Shown here: piece by piece, positions 53,165 through 62,153 of the stretch
Position numbering within the stretch: the stretch's first letter is position 1
Layout of the letters: every line of letters starts with the position of its first letter
Source: Pseudomonadota bacterium
GTDB lineage: Bacteria > Pseudomonadota > Alphaproteobacteria > Rhodobacterales > Rhodobacteraceae
Direction of reading: 5' to 3'
Assembly (NCBI GenBank): GCA_018240425.1
Contig: JAFEFU010000018.1
Location: forward strand, 62,001 to 126,000
Length of the DNA stretch: 64,000 bases
Made by a program: the position numbers and the translations under genes
The notes under the pieces: model-generated
Database searches by the model: none
Told to the model about the DNA's origin: nothing
The model's input: the letters and a program-made list of their open reading frames with translations, nothing else

Positions 53165-54643
53165 ATGCCGATTCCCGTCGAAAGCTTTTTCCTGACCCCC
53201 GGCGCGGGCGGAACGCTTCAGCAGCAGATCCGCCAGATGGTCGCCGACGGGATCCTGTCGGGCCGCTTCCGCGCCGGCGAGCGGCTGCCCTCAAGCCGGG
53301 GGCTGGCCGACCACCTGGGCATCAGCCGCATCACCGTGACGCTGGCCTATACCGAACTGGTGGCGGGCGACTATCTGGCGGCGCGCGGCCGGTCGGGCCA
53401 TTTCGTTTCCGCCAATGCGCCCCGCCCGCCCGACTTCGCGCCCCGCGCCCCGCAGGGCCGCGGCGCCACGGGCGGCGGCGTCGACTGGGACCGGGTGGCG
53501 GGGCGGCGGTTTTCCGACGCGCCCGAGCTGGCCAAGCCCGCCGACTGGCGCTCGTACCCCTATCCGTTCATCTACGGGCAGGCCGACGCGGCGCTGTTCG
53601 ACCACCAGAACTGGCGGGCCTGCGCGCTGATGGCGCTCGGGCGCAAGGATTTCGACGCGCTGACCGACGATTATCACACCCGCGACGATCCGATGCTGAT
53701 CGACTATATCCTGCGCACCATCCTGCCCCGGCGCGGCATCGCCGCCCGCCCCGAGGAGGTGCTGCTGACGATGGGGGCGCAGAACGCGCTGTGGATGGCG
53801 GCGGCGATCCTTGCCGGGCCGGGACGCCTGGCGGTGCAGGAAAATCCCGCCTATCCCGGCCTGCGGGTGATCCTCGGCCAGTCGGGCGCGGCGCGGGCCT
53901 GCGTCGATGTCGATGAGGACGGCCTGCCGCCCGACGCAATCCCCAAGGGCGCGCATGTCGTCTTCACCACCGCCAGCCACCAGAGCCCGACCAACTGCAC
54001 CATGCCCGTCGCCCGCCGCCGCGCCCTTCTGGACCGGGCGCGGGCGCAGGGTTTCGTCGTCGTCGAGGACGACTATGAATTCGAGATGTCCTTTCACAAG
54101 TCGGCCTCGCCGGCGCTGAAGTCGCTCGACGACGAGGGGCGGGTGATCTATGTCGGCTCCTTCTCCAAGTCGCTCTTTCCCGGACTGAGGCTGGGCTACC
54201 TGGTGGGCGCCGAGCCCTTCATCCGCGAGGCGCGGGCGCTGCGCGCCTCGGTCATGCGCCACCCGCCGGGGCTGATCCAGCGCACCGCCGCCCATTTCCT
54301 GGCGCTTGGCCATTACGACAGCCACCTGAACCGGATGGCCCAGACCTTCCGCCGCCGCCGCCAGGTGATGGCCGAGGCGATCGCAACCAGCGGCCTGGCG
54401 CTGGCCGGCCCCGGCACCTTCGGCGGATCAAGCTTCTGGATGCGCGCGCCCGAGGCGATCGACTGCGACCGCCTGGCCGTGGCGCTGCGCGCGCAGGGCG
54501 TGCTGATCGAACCGGGGCGGCTGTTCTTCGACCCGGCTGCGGCCCCGGCCAACCACTACCGGCTGGCCTATTCCTCGATTGCGCAGGGCCGCATCGCCGA
54601 GGGGATCGCCCTCATCGCCGGGGCAATCGCCGGCTGGACCTAA
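53165..54643 (+). CDS. tauR: MocR/GntR-type regulator of taurine utilisation
   Basis: A 492-residue MocR regulator: GntR winged-HTH at residues 15-85 (LQQQIRQMVADGILSGRFRAGERLPSSRGLADHLGISRITVTLAYTEL) and a fold-type-I aminotransferase-like domain from ~130 with PLP lysine Lys335 in VGSFSKSLFPGLRLG and VVEDDYEFEM before it. It resembles TauR of Rhodobacter capsulatus, an activator of tpa and xsc. ATG at 53165 (MPIPVESFF) is favoured; ATG 53153 is possible. The xsc operator begins at its last codons, overlapping the stop. Confidence 0.9.
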   Translation: MPIPVESFFLTPGAGGTLQQQIRQMVADGILSGRFRAGERLPSSRGLADHLGISRITVTLAYTELVAGDYLAARGRSGHFVSANAPRPPDFAPRAPQGRGATGGGVDWDRVAGRRFSDAPELAKPADWRSYPYPFIYGQADAALFDHQNWRACALMALGRKDFDALTDDYHTRDDPMLIDYILRTILPRRGIAARPEEVLLTMGAQNALWMAAAILAGPGRLAVQENPAYPGLRVILGQSGAARACVDVDEDGLPPDAIPKGAHVVFTTASHQSPTNCTMPVARRRALLDRARAQGFVVVEDDYEFEMSFHKSASPALKSLDDEGRVIYVGSFSKSLFPGLRLGYLVGAEPFIREARALRASVMRHPPGLIQRTAAHFLALGHYDSHLNRMAQTFRRRRQVMAEAIATSGLALAGPGTFGGSSFWMRAPEAIDCDRLAVALRAQGVLIEPGRLFFDPAAAPANHYRLAYSSIAQGRIAEGIALIAGAIAGWT

Positions 54644-54666
54644 GACGCCGGGCCGACTGGCCCTAA
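54634..54666 (+). promoter_or_regulatory. Paired TauR boxes before xsc, overlapping the tauR stop codon
   Basis: CTGGACCTAA (54634-54643, its TAA being the tauR stop) and CTGGCCCTAA (54657-54666), 23-base period, oriented toward xsc. Together with the tauA and tpa pairs they define a local TauR regulon. Confidence 0.8.
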
Positions 54667-54727
54667 GCCGGGACCGGCCGACGGCGTTACAAGTCGGCCA
54701 AAGGCCAATTCCCGAAGGAGCAGGACC

Positions 54728-56503
54728 ATGAGGATGACCACCGAGGAAGCCTTTGTGAAGGTGTTGCAGATGCATGGCATCGACCATGCCTTCGGCATCA
54801 TCGGCTCGGCCTTCATGCCGATCTCGGACCTGTTCCCCAAGGCGGGCATCACCTTCTGGGACTGCGCACATGAGGGCTCGGGCGGGATGATGGCCGACGG
54901 CTTCACCCGCGCCTCGGGGCGCATGGCGATGATGATCGCCCAGAACGGGCCGGGCATCACCAACTTCGTCACCGCCGTCAAGACCGCCTACTGGAACCAC
55001 ACGCCGCTTCTCCTCGTCACGCCGCAGGCCGCCAACAAGACCATCGGCCAGGGCGGTTTCCAGGAGGTCGAGCAGATGGCGCTCTTCCGCGACATGGTCT
55101 GCTATCAGGAAGAGGTGCGCGATCCCTCGCGGGTGGCCGAGGTGCTGAACCGGGTGATCCTGAACGCCCACCGCCATTCCGCGCCCGCGCAGATCAACAT
55201 GCCGCGCGACTATTTCACCCAGGTGATCGACATCGACATGCCGCGGGTCGTGGCGTTCGAGCGGCCCTCGGGCGGCGAGGCGGCGTTGGACGAGGCCGCG
55301 GCGATCCTGTCGGCGGCGAAGTTCCCGGTCATCCTGAACGGGGCGGGCGTGGTTCTCGGCGGCGCGATCCCAGCCTCGATGGCGCTGGCCGAACGGCTGA
55401 CGGCGCCGGTCTGCGTCGGCTATCAGCACAACGACGCCTTCCCCGGCAGCCATCCGCTGTTCGCCGGGCCCCTGGGCTACAACGGCAGCCGGGCGGGGAT
55501 GGAACTGATCCAGAAGGCCGACGTGGTGCTGGCGCTCGGCACGCGGCTCAACCCCTTCTCGACCCTGCCGGGCTACGGGCTGGACTACTGGCCGAAGGAG
55601 GCGAAGATCATCCAGGCCGACATCAACCCGGCGCGGATCGGGCTGACCAAGCGGGTCGCGGTCGGCATCGTCGGCGACGCGGGGAAGGTGGCCGAGGGCA
55701 TCCTGGAACGTCTGGCGAAGGGCGCGGGCGATGCGGGGCGGGCCGAGCGCAAGGCGCTGATCGCGCAGACGAAATCGGCCTGGGCGCAGAAGCTGGCCAG
55801 CATGGACCACGAGGACGACGATCCCGGCACCAGCTGGAACAGCCGCGCCCGCGCCGCGAAACCCGACTGGATGAGCCCGCGCATGGCCTGGCGCGCGATC
55901 CAGGCGGGCCTGCCGCGCGAGGCGATCATTTCCAGCGACATCGGCAACAACTGCGCCATCGGCAACGCCTACCCGACCTTCGAGGCCGGGCGGAAATACC
56001 TGGCGCCGGGCCTCTTCGGCCCCTGCGGCTATGGCCTTCCGTCGGTCGTCGGCGCCAAGATCGCCTGCCCCGACACCCCGGTCGTCGGCTTTTCCGGCGA
56101 CGGGGCCTTCGGCATCGCCGTCACCGAACTGACCGCGATCGGCCGCAAGGAATGGCCGGCCATCACCCAGGTGGTGTTCCGCAACTACCAGTGGGGCGCT
56201 GAAAAGCGCAACTCGACCCTCTGGTACGACGACAATTTCGTCGGCACCGAACTGGACACCGATGTCAGCTATGCCGGCATCGCCCGGGCCTGCGGGTTGC
56301 AGGGCGTGGTGGCGCGCACGATGGACGAACTGACCGCCGCGCTCCGCAAGGCCATCGACGACCAGATGCACCACGGCAAGACGACGCTGATCGAGGCGAT
56401 GATCAACCAGGAACTGGGCGAGCCCTTCCGCCGCGATGCGATGAAGAAGCCGGTCGAGGTTGCGGGCATCTCGAAGGCCGACATGCGCCCGCAACCGGCA
56501 TGA
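54728..56503 (+). CDS. xsc: Sulfoacetaldehyde acetyltransferase
   Basis: A 591-residue thiamine-diphosphate enzyme converting sulfoacetaldehyde and phosphate into acetyl phosphate and sulfite. N-terminal FGIIGSAFMPISDLFPKAGI and EGSGGMMADGFTRASGRMAM with the TPP-activating Glu region are specific to Xsc. The ThDP/Mg motif is VVGFSGDGAFGIAVTELTAIGRKEWPAITQVVFRN. ATG at 54728 follows CGAAGGAGCAGGACC. Stop overlaps tauE by four bases. Confidence 0.95.
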   Translation: MRMTTEEAFVKVLQMHGIDHAFGIIGSAFMPISDLFPKAGITFWDCAHEGSGGMMADGFTRASGRMAMMIAQNGPGITNFVTAVKTAYWNHTPLLLVTPQAANKTIGQGGFQEVEQMALFRDMVCYQEEVRDPSRVAEVLNRVILNAHRHSAPAQINMPRDYFTQVIDIDMPRVVAFERPSGGEAALDEAAAILSAAKFPVILNGAGVVLGGAIPASMALAERLTAPVCVGYQHNDAFPGSHPLFAGPLGYNGSRAGMELIQKADVVLALGTRLNPFSTLPGYGLDYWPKEAKIIQADINPARIGLTKRVAVGIVGDAGKVAEGILERLAKGAGDAGRAERKALIAQTKSAWAQKLASMDHEDDDPGTSWNSRARAAKPDWMSPRMAWRAIQAGLPREAIISSDIGNNCAIGNAYPTFEAGRKYLAPGLFGPCGYGLPSVVGAKIACPDTPVVGFSGDGAFGIAVTELTAIGRKEWPAITQVVFRNYQWGAEKRNSTLWYDDNFVGTELDTDVSYAGIARACGLQGVVARTMDELTAALRKAIDDQMHHGKTTLIEAMINQELGEPFRRDAMKKPVEVAGISKADMRPQPA

Positions 56504-57249
56504 GCCTGCCCTACGACCTCGGCCCCTGGGGCGCGGCCTATCTGGGCCTTGCCTTCCTGGTCGCGGCCTTCGTGCGCGGCTATTCGGGGTTCGGCTTCTC
56601 GGCGCTGGTGGTCTCAGCCGCGGGGCTGGTGACGAACCCCTTGAACCTGGTCGCCACCGTCACCTTCTGCGAGTTCCTGATGACCCTCCAGCAATGGCAC
56701 TTGATCCGCCACGACGTGGACTGGCGCCGGGTCGGGCTGTTGATGGCGGGGGCGCTGGCCGGCGTGCCCCTGGGGCTGTGGGCGCTGACCAGCGTCGGCG
56801 TGGATGCGGCACGGGCGGCGATCTCGCTCTATGTTCTCGCCATGTGCGCGGCGCTTCTGGGCAGGTGGCGGCTGCGCACCCCGCCGGGCGGCGGCGCGCA
56901 CCTTCTGGCCGGTGTCGCCTCGGGGTTGGCCAACGCGCCGGGGATGGGCGGGCTGCCGGTCGTCACCTTCTTTGCCGCGCAGGCGATGCCGGCGCCGGTC
57001 TTTCGCGCCACGCTTGTCGCCTATTTCCCTTTTCTCGACCTCTTTTCGGCGCCGCTCTACTGGTGGCACGGGATGCTGACCTGGGACACGCTCATTGTCG
57101 CCGCGCTGGCGCTGCCGGTGATCGGGCTGGGCGTCTGGCTGGGCGGGCGGCATTTCCTGCGGACCGATCCGCAGGAATTCCGCCGCTTTGCCATCCTGCT
57201 CTTGGCGTTTCTCGCGGCACTCGGCCTTGTCAGGTCGGCGGTGGCGTGA
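56500..57249 (+). CDS. tauE: TauE/SafE-family sulfite (sulfonate) exporter
   Basis: A 249-residue membrane protein with about seven to eight helices. N-terminal LAFLVAAFVRGYSGFGFSALVVSAAG and the second-half SGLANAPGMGGLPVVTFFAAQAMP are the TauE/SafE family repeats. In taurine operons it is thought to export sulfite. ATG at 56500 overlaps the xsc stop (ATGA); its own stop shares one base with the ackA start. Its presence beside soeABC offers two sulfite exits: export and oxidation. Confidence 0.86.
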   Translation: MSLPYDLGPWGAAYLGLAFLVAAFVRGYSGFGFSALVVSAAGLVTNPLNLVATVTFCEFLMTLQQWHLIRHDVDWRRVGLLMAGALAGVPLGLWALTSVGVDAARAAISLYVLAMCAALLGRWRLRTPPGGGAHLLAGVASGLANAPGMGGLPVVTFFAAQAMPAPVFRATLVAYFPFLDLFSAPLYWWHGMLTWDTLIVAALALPVIGLGVWLGGRHFLRTDPQEFRRFAILLLAFLAALGLVRSAVA

Positions 57250-58394
57250 TGGCCGTCCTCGTGGTCAATGCCGGTTCGTCCTCGGTGAAGGTGGCGGTGT
57301 TCGCCGAGGGGCCGGCGCCGGTCTTTTCGGCGATGGCGAGCGAGATCGGCGGAGCATCGGCGCTGAGGACGCCCGGGGGGACACGCGCCCTGCCCCTGCC
57401 CGACCACGGCGCGGCGGTGGCCGCACTTCTGGCGGCGGCCGGGGCGGCGGGGTTCGGGCTGTCATCCTTCACCGTAGCGGCGCACCGGGTCGTGCACGGG
57501 GGCGCGGGCCTGACCGCGCCCTGCCGGGTGACGCCCGCTGTCGAGGCCGAGATCGAAGCCGCCGTGCCGCTCGCCCCCCTGCACAACCCCGCGAACCTGA
57601 CCGCGATCCGCGCGCTGCAAACGCTGGCCCCGCGCCTGCCGCAGTTCGCGAGCTTCGACACCGCCTTTCACGCCACGAACCCCGAGGTGGCGGTGCGCTA
57701 TGCGGTGCCCGACAGCGTCGCCGGCCTCGGCATCCGCCGCTATGGGTTCCACGGGATCAGCTTTACCGCTCTTGTTCGAAAAGTGCAGGAAAATGCCGCA
57801 GGAAAGCTGCCAGCAAGGCTTCTGGCGTTGCATCTGGGCAATGGATGTTCGCTGTGCGCGATCCGCGACGGGCGGTCCGCGGCGACGACGATGGGCTATT
57901 CGCCGCTCGAGGGGCTGACGATGGGCACCCGCACCGGCGGGATCGACGGCAATGCCGTGCTGCGGCTGGCCGACCTGCACGGGACCGAGGGCGCGGCCCG
58001 CATCCTCAACCGTGAAAGCGGACTTCTTGGTCTGGGCGGGACCAGCGACATGCGCGCGCTCCGGGCGGCGGGGACCCCCGAGGCGCGCTTCGCCATCGAC
58101 CATTTCTGCTATTGGGCGGTGCGTCACGCCGGCAGCATGATCGCCGCGATGGGCGGGCTGGACGCCATCGCCTTTACCGGCGGCATCGGCGAGAACGACG
58201 CCGGGGTGCGCGCCGCGATCCTTGAAGGGCTGGCCTTCGCCGGGGCCGCCTTCGATCCCGCCGCCAATGCGGACGGCCGGTCATGTCTGCACAAAACCGG
58301 CAGTCCGGTTGCGATCTGGATTGTTCCGGCCGAGGAAGAACGGCAGATTGCGCTGGACGCGCAAACAGTGATCAAGGCAGAGGCTGACCAGTGA
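57249..58394 (+). CDS. ackA: Acetate kinase
   Basis: A 381-residue acetate kinase, converting acetyl phosphate and ADP to acetate and ATP. Motifs: VLVVNAGSSSVKVAVF, LALHLGNGCSLCAIRDGRS with phosphate-binding Gly/Asn, GLTMGTRTGGIDGNAV, RRYGFHGISF, and AFTGGIGENDAGVRA. ATG at 57249 shares a base with the tauE stop (TGATG). It would draw acetyl phosphate made by Xsc and harvest ATP. The stop overlaps soeA by four bases. No separate phosphotransacetylase gene is in the cluster. Confidence 0.93.
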   Translation: MAVLVVNAGSSSVKVAVFAEGPAPVFSAMASEIGGASALRTPGGTRALPLPDHGAAVAALLAAAGAAGFGLSSFTVAAHRVVHGGAGLTAPCRVTPAVEAEIEAAVPLAPLHNPANLTAIRALQTLAPRLPQFASFDTAFHATNPEVAVRYAVPDSVAGLGIRRYGFHGISFTALVRKVQENAAGKLPARLLALHLGNGCSLCAIRDGRSAATTMGYSPLEGLTMGTRTGGIDGNAVLRLADLHGTEGAARILNRESGLLGLGGTSDMRALRAAGTPEARFAIDHFCYWAVRHAGSMIAAMGGLDAIAFTGGIGENDAGVRAAILEGLAFAGAAFDPAANADGRSCLHKTGSPVAIWIVPAEEERQIALDAQTVIKAEADQ

Positions 58395-61174
58395 ACCAAC
58401 CCCGGATCGACACGTCGCCCGCGGTCTCGGACGAGGTGTGCAAGACCACCTGCTACATGTGCGCCTGCCGCTGCGGGATCAACGTGCACCTGAAGTCGGG
58501 GCGGGTGAGTTACATCGAAGGGAACCGCGACCATCCGGTGAACAAGGGCGTCCTCTGCGCCAAGGGCGCCTCGGGGATCATGCAGGTCACGGCGCCGTCG
58601 CGGCTGCGCAAGCCCCTTCGCCGGGTCGGGCCGCGCGGATCGGGGGCGTTCGAGGAAATCAGCTGGGACGAGGCCCTGGGGCTGGCCGTGCAGTGGCTGG
58701 GGCCTTTGCGCGCCACGGCGCCGGAAAAGCTCGCCTTCTTCACCGGGCGCGACCAGTCGCAGAGCTTCACCAGCTTCTGGGCGCAGAACTTCGGCACGCC
58801 CAACTATGCCGCGCACGGCGGCTTCTGTTCGGTCAACATGGCCGCCGCCGGCATCTACACGATGGGCGGGGCCTTCTGGGAGTTCGGCCAGACCGACTGG
58901 GACCGGACCAGGCTGTTCGTCATGTTCGGCGTGGCCGAGGACCACGATTCGAACCCGATCAAGATCGGCATCGGCAAGCTGAAGGCGCGGGGCGGGCGGA
59001 TGGTCTGCATCAACCCGGTCAGGACCGGCTACAACGCGGTGGCCGACGACTGGCTGGGGATCACTCCGGGGACCGATGGCCTGCTGATCCTGGCGCTGGT
59101 CCACGAACTGCTGATGGCCGGCAGGATCGACCTCGACTATCTCGCCCGCTTCACCAACGCCCCCTGCCTGATCGACGAGACCGAGGGCGAGGAAAAGGGC
59201 CTCCTCCTGCGCGACGACCTTGGCAAGCCCCTGGTCATCGACCGGGCGACCGGCGAACCCGCGCCCTATGACCGGCCCGGCGTGCGCCCCGACCTCGGCG
59301 CGACCTGGAAAGGCTGCCGGACCGTCTTCCAGCACCTGGCCGAACGCTATCTGTCAGCCGACTACGCCCCCGAGGCGGTCGCGGACCGCTGCGGCATCCC
59401 CGCCGGCCGCATCCGCGCGCTCGCCGCCGAGATCGCCCGTGCCGCCTTCGACGATCCGGTGGTCATCGACCAGCCCTGGACCGATTTCCGCGGCGAGCGG
59501 CACGAGAAGATGGTCGGCCGCCCGGTCAGCTTCCACGCCATGCGCGGAATTTCCGCCCATTCCAACGGTTTCCAGACCGCCCGCGCCCTGCATGTCCTGC
59601 AGATCCTGCTGGGCGCGGTCGAGGTGCCCGGGGGCTTTCGCTTCAAGCCGCCTTACCCCAAGCCCGCCCATGCCCATCCGACGCCGCACAGCTATTTCAT
59701 GCCGGGCCGCCCGCTCGACGGACCGCACCTCGGCTTTCCCCAAGGCCCCGAGCATCTGGCGCTGAAGCTTGACGACCTGACACCCGCGCGCATCGACAAG
59801 GGGTTCACCTGGGACAATCCGCTGTCGGCGCACGGCCTCATGCACATGGTCATCTCGAACGCGGTGGCGGGCGATCCCTACCCGATCGACACATTGATGC
59901 TCTACATGGCCAACATGGCCTGGAACTCGTCGATGAACACCGCCGAGACGATGGCGATGCTGACGGCGAAGGACGGCAACGGCGAATACAGGATTCCGCG
60001 CATCATCTATTCCGACGCCTATGCCTCCGAGATGGTGGCCTATGCCGATCTGGTGCTGCCCGACACGACCTATCTCGAGCGCCACGACTGCATCAGCCTT
60101 CTCGACCGGCCGATCTGCGAGGCCGACCATGCCGCCGACGCGATCCGCTGGCCGGTCATCGAGCCCGACCGCGAGGTGCGGGGCTTCCAGTCGGTGCTGG
60201 TCGACCTCGGCGGGCGGCTGGGCCTGCCGGGCTTCGTGACCGAGGACGGGCGGGCGAAATACCGCGACTATGCCGACTATATCGTCAACCACCAGCGCCG
60301 CCCCGGCGTCGGGCCGCTGATCGGCTGGCGCGGCGACGGCGGTGCGGTCGGGCGCGGCGCGCCCAACCCCAACCAGTTGAACGCCTATATCGCCAATGGC
60401 GGCTTCTTCCTGGCCGAGGTGCCCGAGGAGGCGCGCTTCTTCAAACCCTGGAACCGCGCCTATCAGGACTGGGCGGTGGGCATGGGCTTCTACGACACGC
60501 CGCAGCCCTATCTGTTCCAGCTTTACTGCGAGCCGATGCGGCGGTTCCAGCTGGCCGCCGAGGGCTATCACGAGCGCCAGCCGCCCGATCACCTGCGCGA
60601 CCGGATCCGCGCGACGATGGACCCTTTGCCGATCTGGTATCCGCCCTTCGGCGACGAGGGCGCGGCGGGCTTTCCCCTGCACGCCATCACCCAGCGGCCG
60701 ATGGCCATGTATCATTCCTGGGGCAGCCAGAACGCCTGGCTGCGCCAGATTCACGGCCACAACCCGCTTTATCTGCCAACCAGGGTCTGGCAGGCGCAGG
60801 GGTTTGCGGACGGCGACTGGGCCAGGGTGACCTCGCCCTCCGGCCAGATCACCGTGCCGGTCGCGCACATGGCGGCGCTGAACGAGAACACCGTCTGGAC
60901 CTGGAACGCGATCGGCAAGCGCAAGGGCGCCTGGGCGTTGGACGAGGATGCGCCAGAGGCGACAAAGGGCTTTCTTCTCAATCACCTGATCGACGAACTT
61001 CTTCCTGATCGCGGCGACGGCCGGCGCTGGTCGAACTCCGACCCGATCACCGGCCAGGCGGCCTGGTTCGACCTGCGGGTCCGGGTCGAGAAATGCGCCG
61101 CGCCCGACGAGGCGCAACCTGTGTTTCCGCCGCTGGGCTCGCCGGTGCCAAGGGCGGGGAGGAACCGGCCATGA
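58391..61174 (+). CDS. soeA: Sulfite:quinone oxidoreductase, molybdopterin catalytic subunit SoeA
   Basis: A 927-residue Mo-bisMGD enzyme of the DMSO-reductase superfamily. The N-terminal [4Fe-4S] site is C21-x2-C24-x3-C28-x27-C56 in TTCYMCACRCGINVHLKSG...GVLCAKGA. A likely Mo ligand is Cys146 in AAHGGFCSVNMAAAG. The best match in this context is SoeA, which oxidises sulfite to sulfate at the cytoplasmic side. No Tat signal is present, in keeping with a cytoplasmic enzyme. ATG-less start: GTG at 58391 overlapping the ackA stop (GTGA). Partner subunits SoeB and SoeC follow. Confidence 0.87.
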   Translation: MNQPRIDTSPAVSDEVCKTTCYMCACRCGINVHLKSGRVSYIEGNRDHPVNKGVLCAKGASGIMQVTAPSRLRKPLRRVGPRGSGAFEEISWDEALGLAVQWLGPLRATAPEKLAFFTGRDQSQSFTSFWAQNFGTPNYAAHGGFCSVNMAAAGIYTMGGAFWEFGQTDWDRTRLFVMFGVAEDHDSNPIKIGIGKLKARGGRMVCINPVRTGYNAVADDWLGITPGTDGLLILALVHELLMAGRIDLDYLARFTNAPCLIDETEGEEKGLLLRDDLGKPLVIDRATGEPAPYDRPGVRPDLGATWKGCRTVFQHLAERYLSADYAPEAVADRCGIPAGRIRALAAEIARAAFDDPVVIDQPWTDFRGERHEKMVGRPVSFHAMRGISAHSNGFQTARALHVLQILLGAVEVPGGFRFKPPYPKPAHAHPTPHSYFMPGRPLDGPHLGFPQGPEHLALKLDDLTPARIDKGFTWDNPLSAHGLMHMVISNAVAGDPYPIDTLMLYMANMAWNSSMNTAETMAMLTAKDGNGEYRIPRIIYSDAYASEMVAYADLVLPDTTYLERHDCISLLDRPICEADHAADAIRWPVIEPDREVRGFQSVLVDLGGRLGLPGFVTEDGRAKYRDYADYIVNHQRRPGVGPLIGWRGDGGAVGRGAPNPNQLNAYIANGGFFLAEVPEEARFFKPWNRAYQDWAVGMGFYDTPQPYLFQLYCEPMRRFQLAAEGYHERQPPDHLRDRIRATMDPLPIWYPPFGDEGAAGFPLHAITQRPMAMYHSWGSQNAWLRQIHGHNPLYLPTRVWQAQGFADGDWARVTSPSGQITVPVAHMAALNENTVWTWNAIGKRKGAWALDEDAPEATKGFLLNHLIDELLPDRGDGRRWSNSDPITGQAAWFDLRVRVEKCAAPDEAQPVFPPLGSPVPRAGRNRP

Positions 61175-61202
61175 GGACGCCCTTCAGTTCCTGTCGGGCG
61201 CC

Positions 61203-61245
61203 CCGCCCGCAGAGGCGGCCTTCCGGTGGAAGGCCGCGCGGGCGG
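61203..61245. repeat. Compound hairpin A in the soeA-soeB gap
   Basis: Inner 10-bp stem GCGGCCTTCC (61215-61224) / GGAAGGCCGC (61228-61237) with GGT loop, outer 8-bp stem CCGCCCGC (61203-61210) / GCGGGCGG (61238-61245), and a 4-base bulge on the 5' side. A very stable RNA hairpin 28 bases after the soeA stop. Confidence 0.65.
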
Positions 61246-61302
61246 TTGGGCGAAGGCGCAAGCCGCAGCCCAAGGGGCCTTCCGTCATCGCCGGACCTCG
61301 CC

Positions 61303-61372
61303 AAATCGGGCCGGGGCCGCCCAGGCGGTCGCGAACGCGGCCGCCGCCCGGTGGGCGGCCGCGGCCCGATTT
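61303..61372. repeat. Long inverted repeat B in the soeA-soeB gap
   Basis: Twenty-one-base arms (61303-61323 and 61352-61372) that pair at 20 of 21 positions; arm starts AAATCGGGCC, the mirror arm ends GGCCCGATTT. Loop 28 bases. The 3' arm is shared with hairpin C, so B and C exclude each other. Confidence 0.65.
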
Positions 61373-61393
61373 CGTCATATCGCCGAAATCGGG
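61365..61393. repeat. Hairpin C next to the soeB ribosome site
   Basis: Perfect 10-base arms CCCGATTTCG (61365-61374) / CGAAATCGGG (61384-61393), 9-base loop, ending 22 bases before the soeB ATG. Its 5' arm is also the 3' arm of repeat B, a layout seen in RNA switches and in composite intergenic repeats. Confidence 0.6.
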
Positions 61394-61415
61394 CGAGACC
61401 CGCGGAGCAACGCCC

Positions 61416-62153
61416 ATGACCGCCCTTCCACCGCCCTCCGCGAAAAAGCTCGGCCTGGTCATCGACCTCGACACCTGTGTCGGCTGCCAGGCCTGCGTGA
61501 CCGCCTGCAAGGGCTGGAACGACCAGGGCTACGGCGCCCCCCTGTCGGACATGGACGCTTACGGATCAGAGCCTTGCGGGACGTTCCTCAACCGTGTCCA
61601 CAGCTATGAGGTGACGCCCGACGACGGCCCGGCGCAGATCATCAACTTCCCCCGGTCCTGCCTCCACTGCGAGGACGCGCCCTGCGTCACCGTCTGCCCG
61701 ACCGGCGCCAGCTACAAGCGCGCCGAGGACGGGATCGTGCTGGTCAACGAAGACGCCTGCATCGGCTGCGGCCTCTGTGCCTGGGCCTGCCCCTATGGCG
61801 CGCGCGAGATGGACGCGGCGGCGGGGGTGATGAAGAAATGCACGCTCTGCGTCGACCGCATCTACAACGAGAACCTGCCCGAGGAAGACCGCCAGCCCGC
61901 CTGCGTGCGCACCTGCCCGACCGGCGCGCGCCATTTCGGCGACCTGGGCGACCCCGAAAGCGCGGTCAGCCGGCTGGTCGCCGACCGGGGGGGTTATGCG
62001 CTGATGCCCGAGATGGGAACGCGGCCCGTCAACCGCTATCTGCCGCCGCGGCCAAAGGACGCGCGGCGCGAAGCCTCGGTGCTTGCCCCGCTTCTCGACC
62101 TGCAGGCCACGGGCTTTGCCGGCTGGCTCGACCGGCTTCTGGAGAGGTTCTGA
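61416..62153 (+). CDS. soeB: Sulfite:quinone oxidoreductase, iron-sulfur subunit SoeB
   Basis: A 245-residue four-cluster ferredoxin-type subunit. Cys clusters: CVGCQACVTACKGWN, CLHCEDAPCVTVCPTG, CIGCGLCAWACPYGA and CTLCVDRI...CVRTCPTG. It carries electrons from SoeA to the membrane subunit SoeC. ATG at 61416 follows GGAGCAACGCCC. It follows soeA after a 241-base structured gap and shares one base with the soeC start (TGATG). Confidence 0.9.
   Translation: MTALPPPSAKKLGLVIDLDTCVGCQACVTACKGWNDQGYGAPLSDMDAYGSEPCGTFLNRVHSYEVTPDDGPAQIINFPRSCLHCEDAPCVTVCPTGASYKRAEDGIVLVNEDACIGCGLCAWACPYGAREMDAAAGVMKKCTLCVDRIYNENLPEEDRQPACVRTCPTGARHFGDLGDPESAVSRLVADRGGYALMPEMGTRPVNRYLPPRPKDARREASVLAPLLDLQATGFAGWLDRLLERF

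Noticed and set aside
61175..61415. A possible extra gene or a frameshifted piece of soeA/soeB in the gap
   Set aside because: SoeA ends and SoeB begins at family-typical positions, and the gap reads as Arg/Pro/Gly-rich in all frames; hairpins explain it better.
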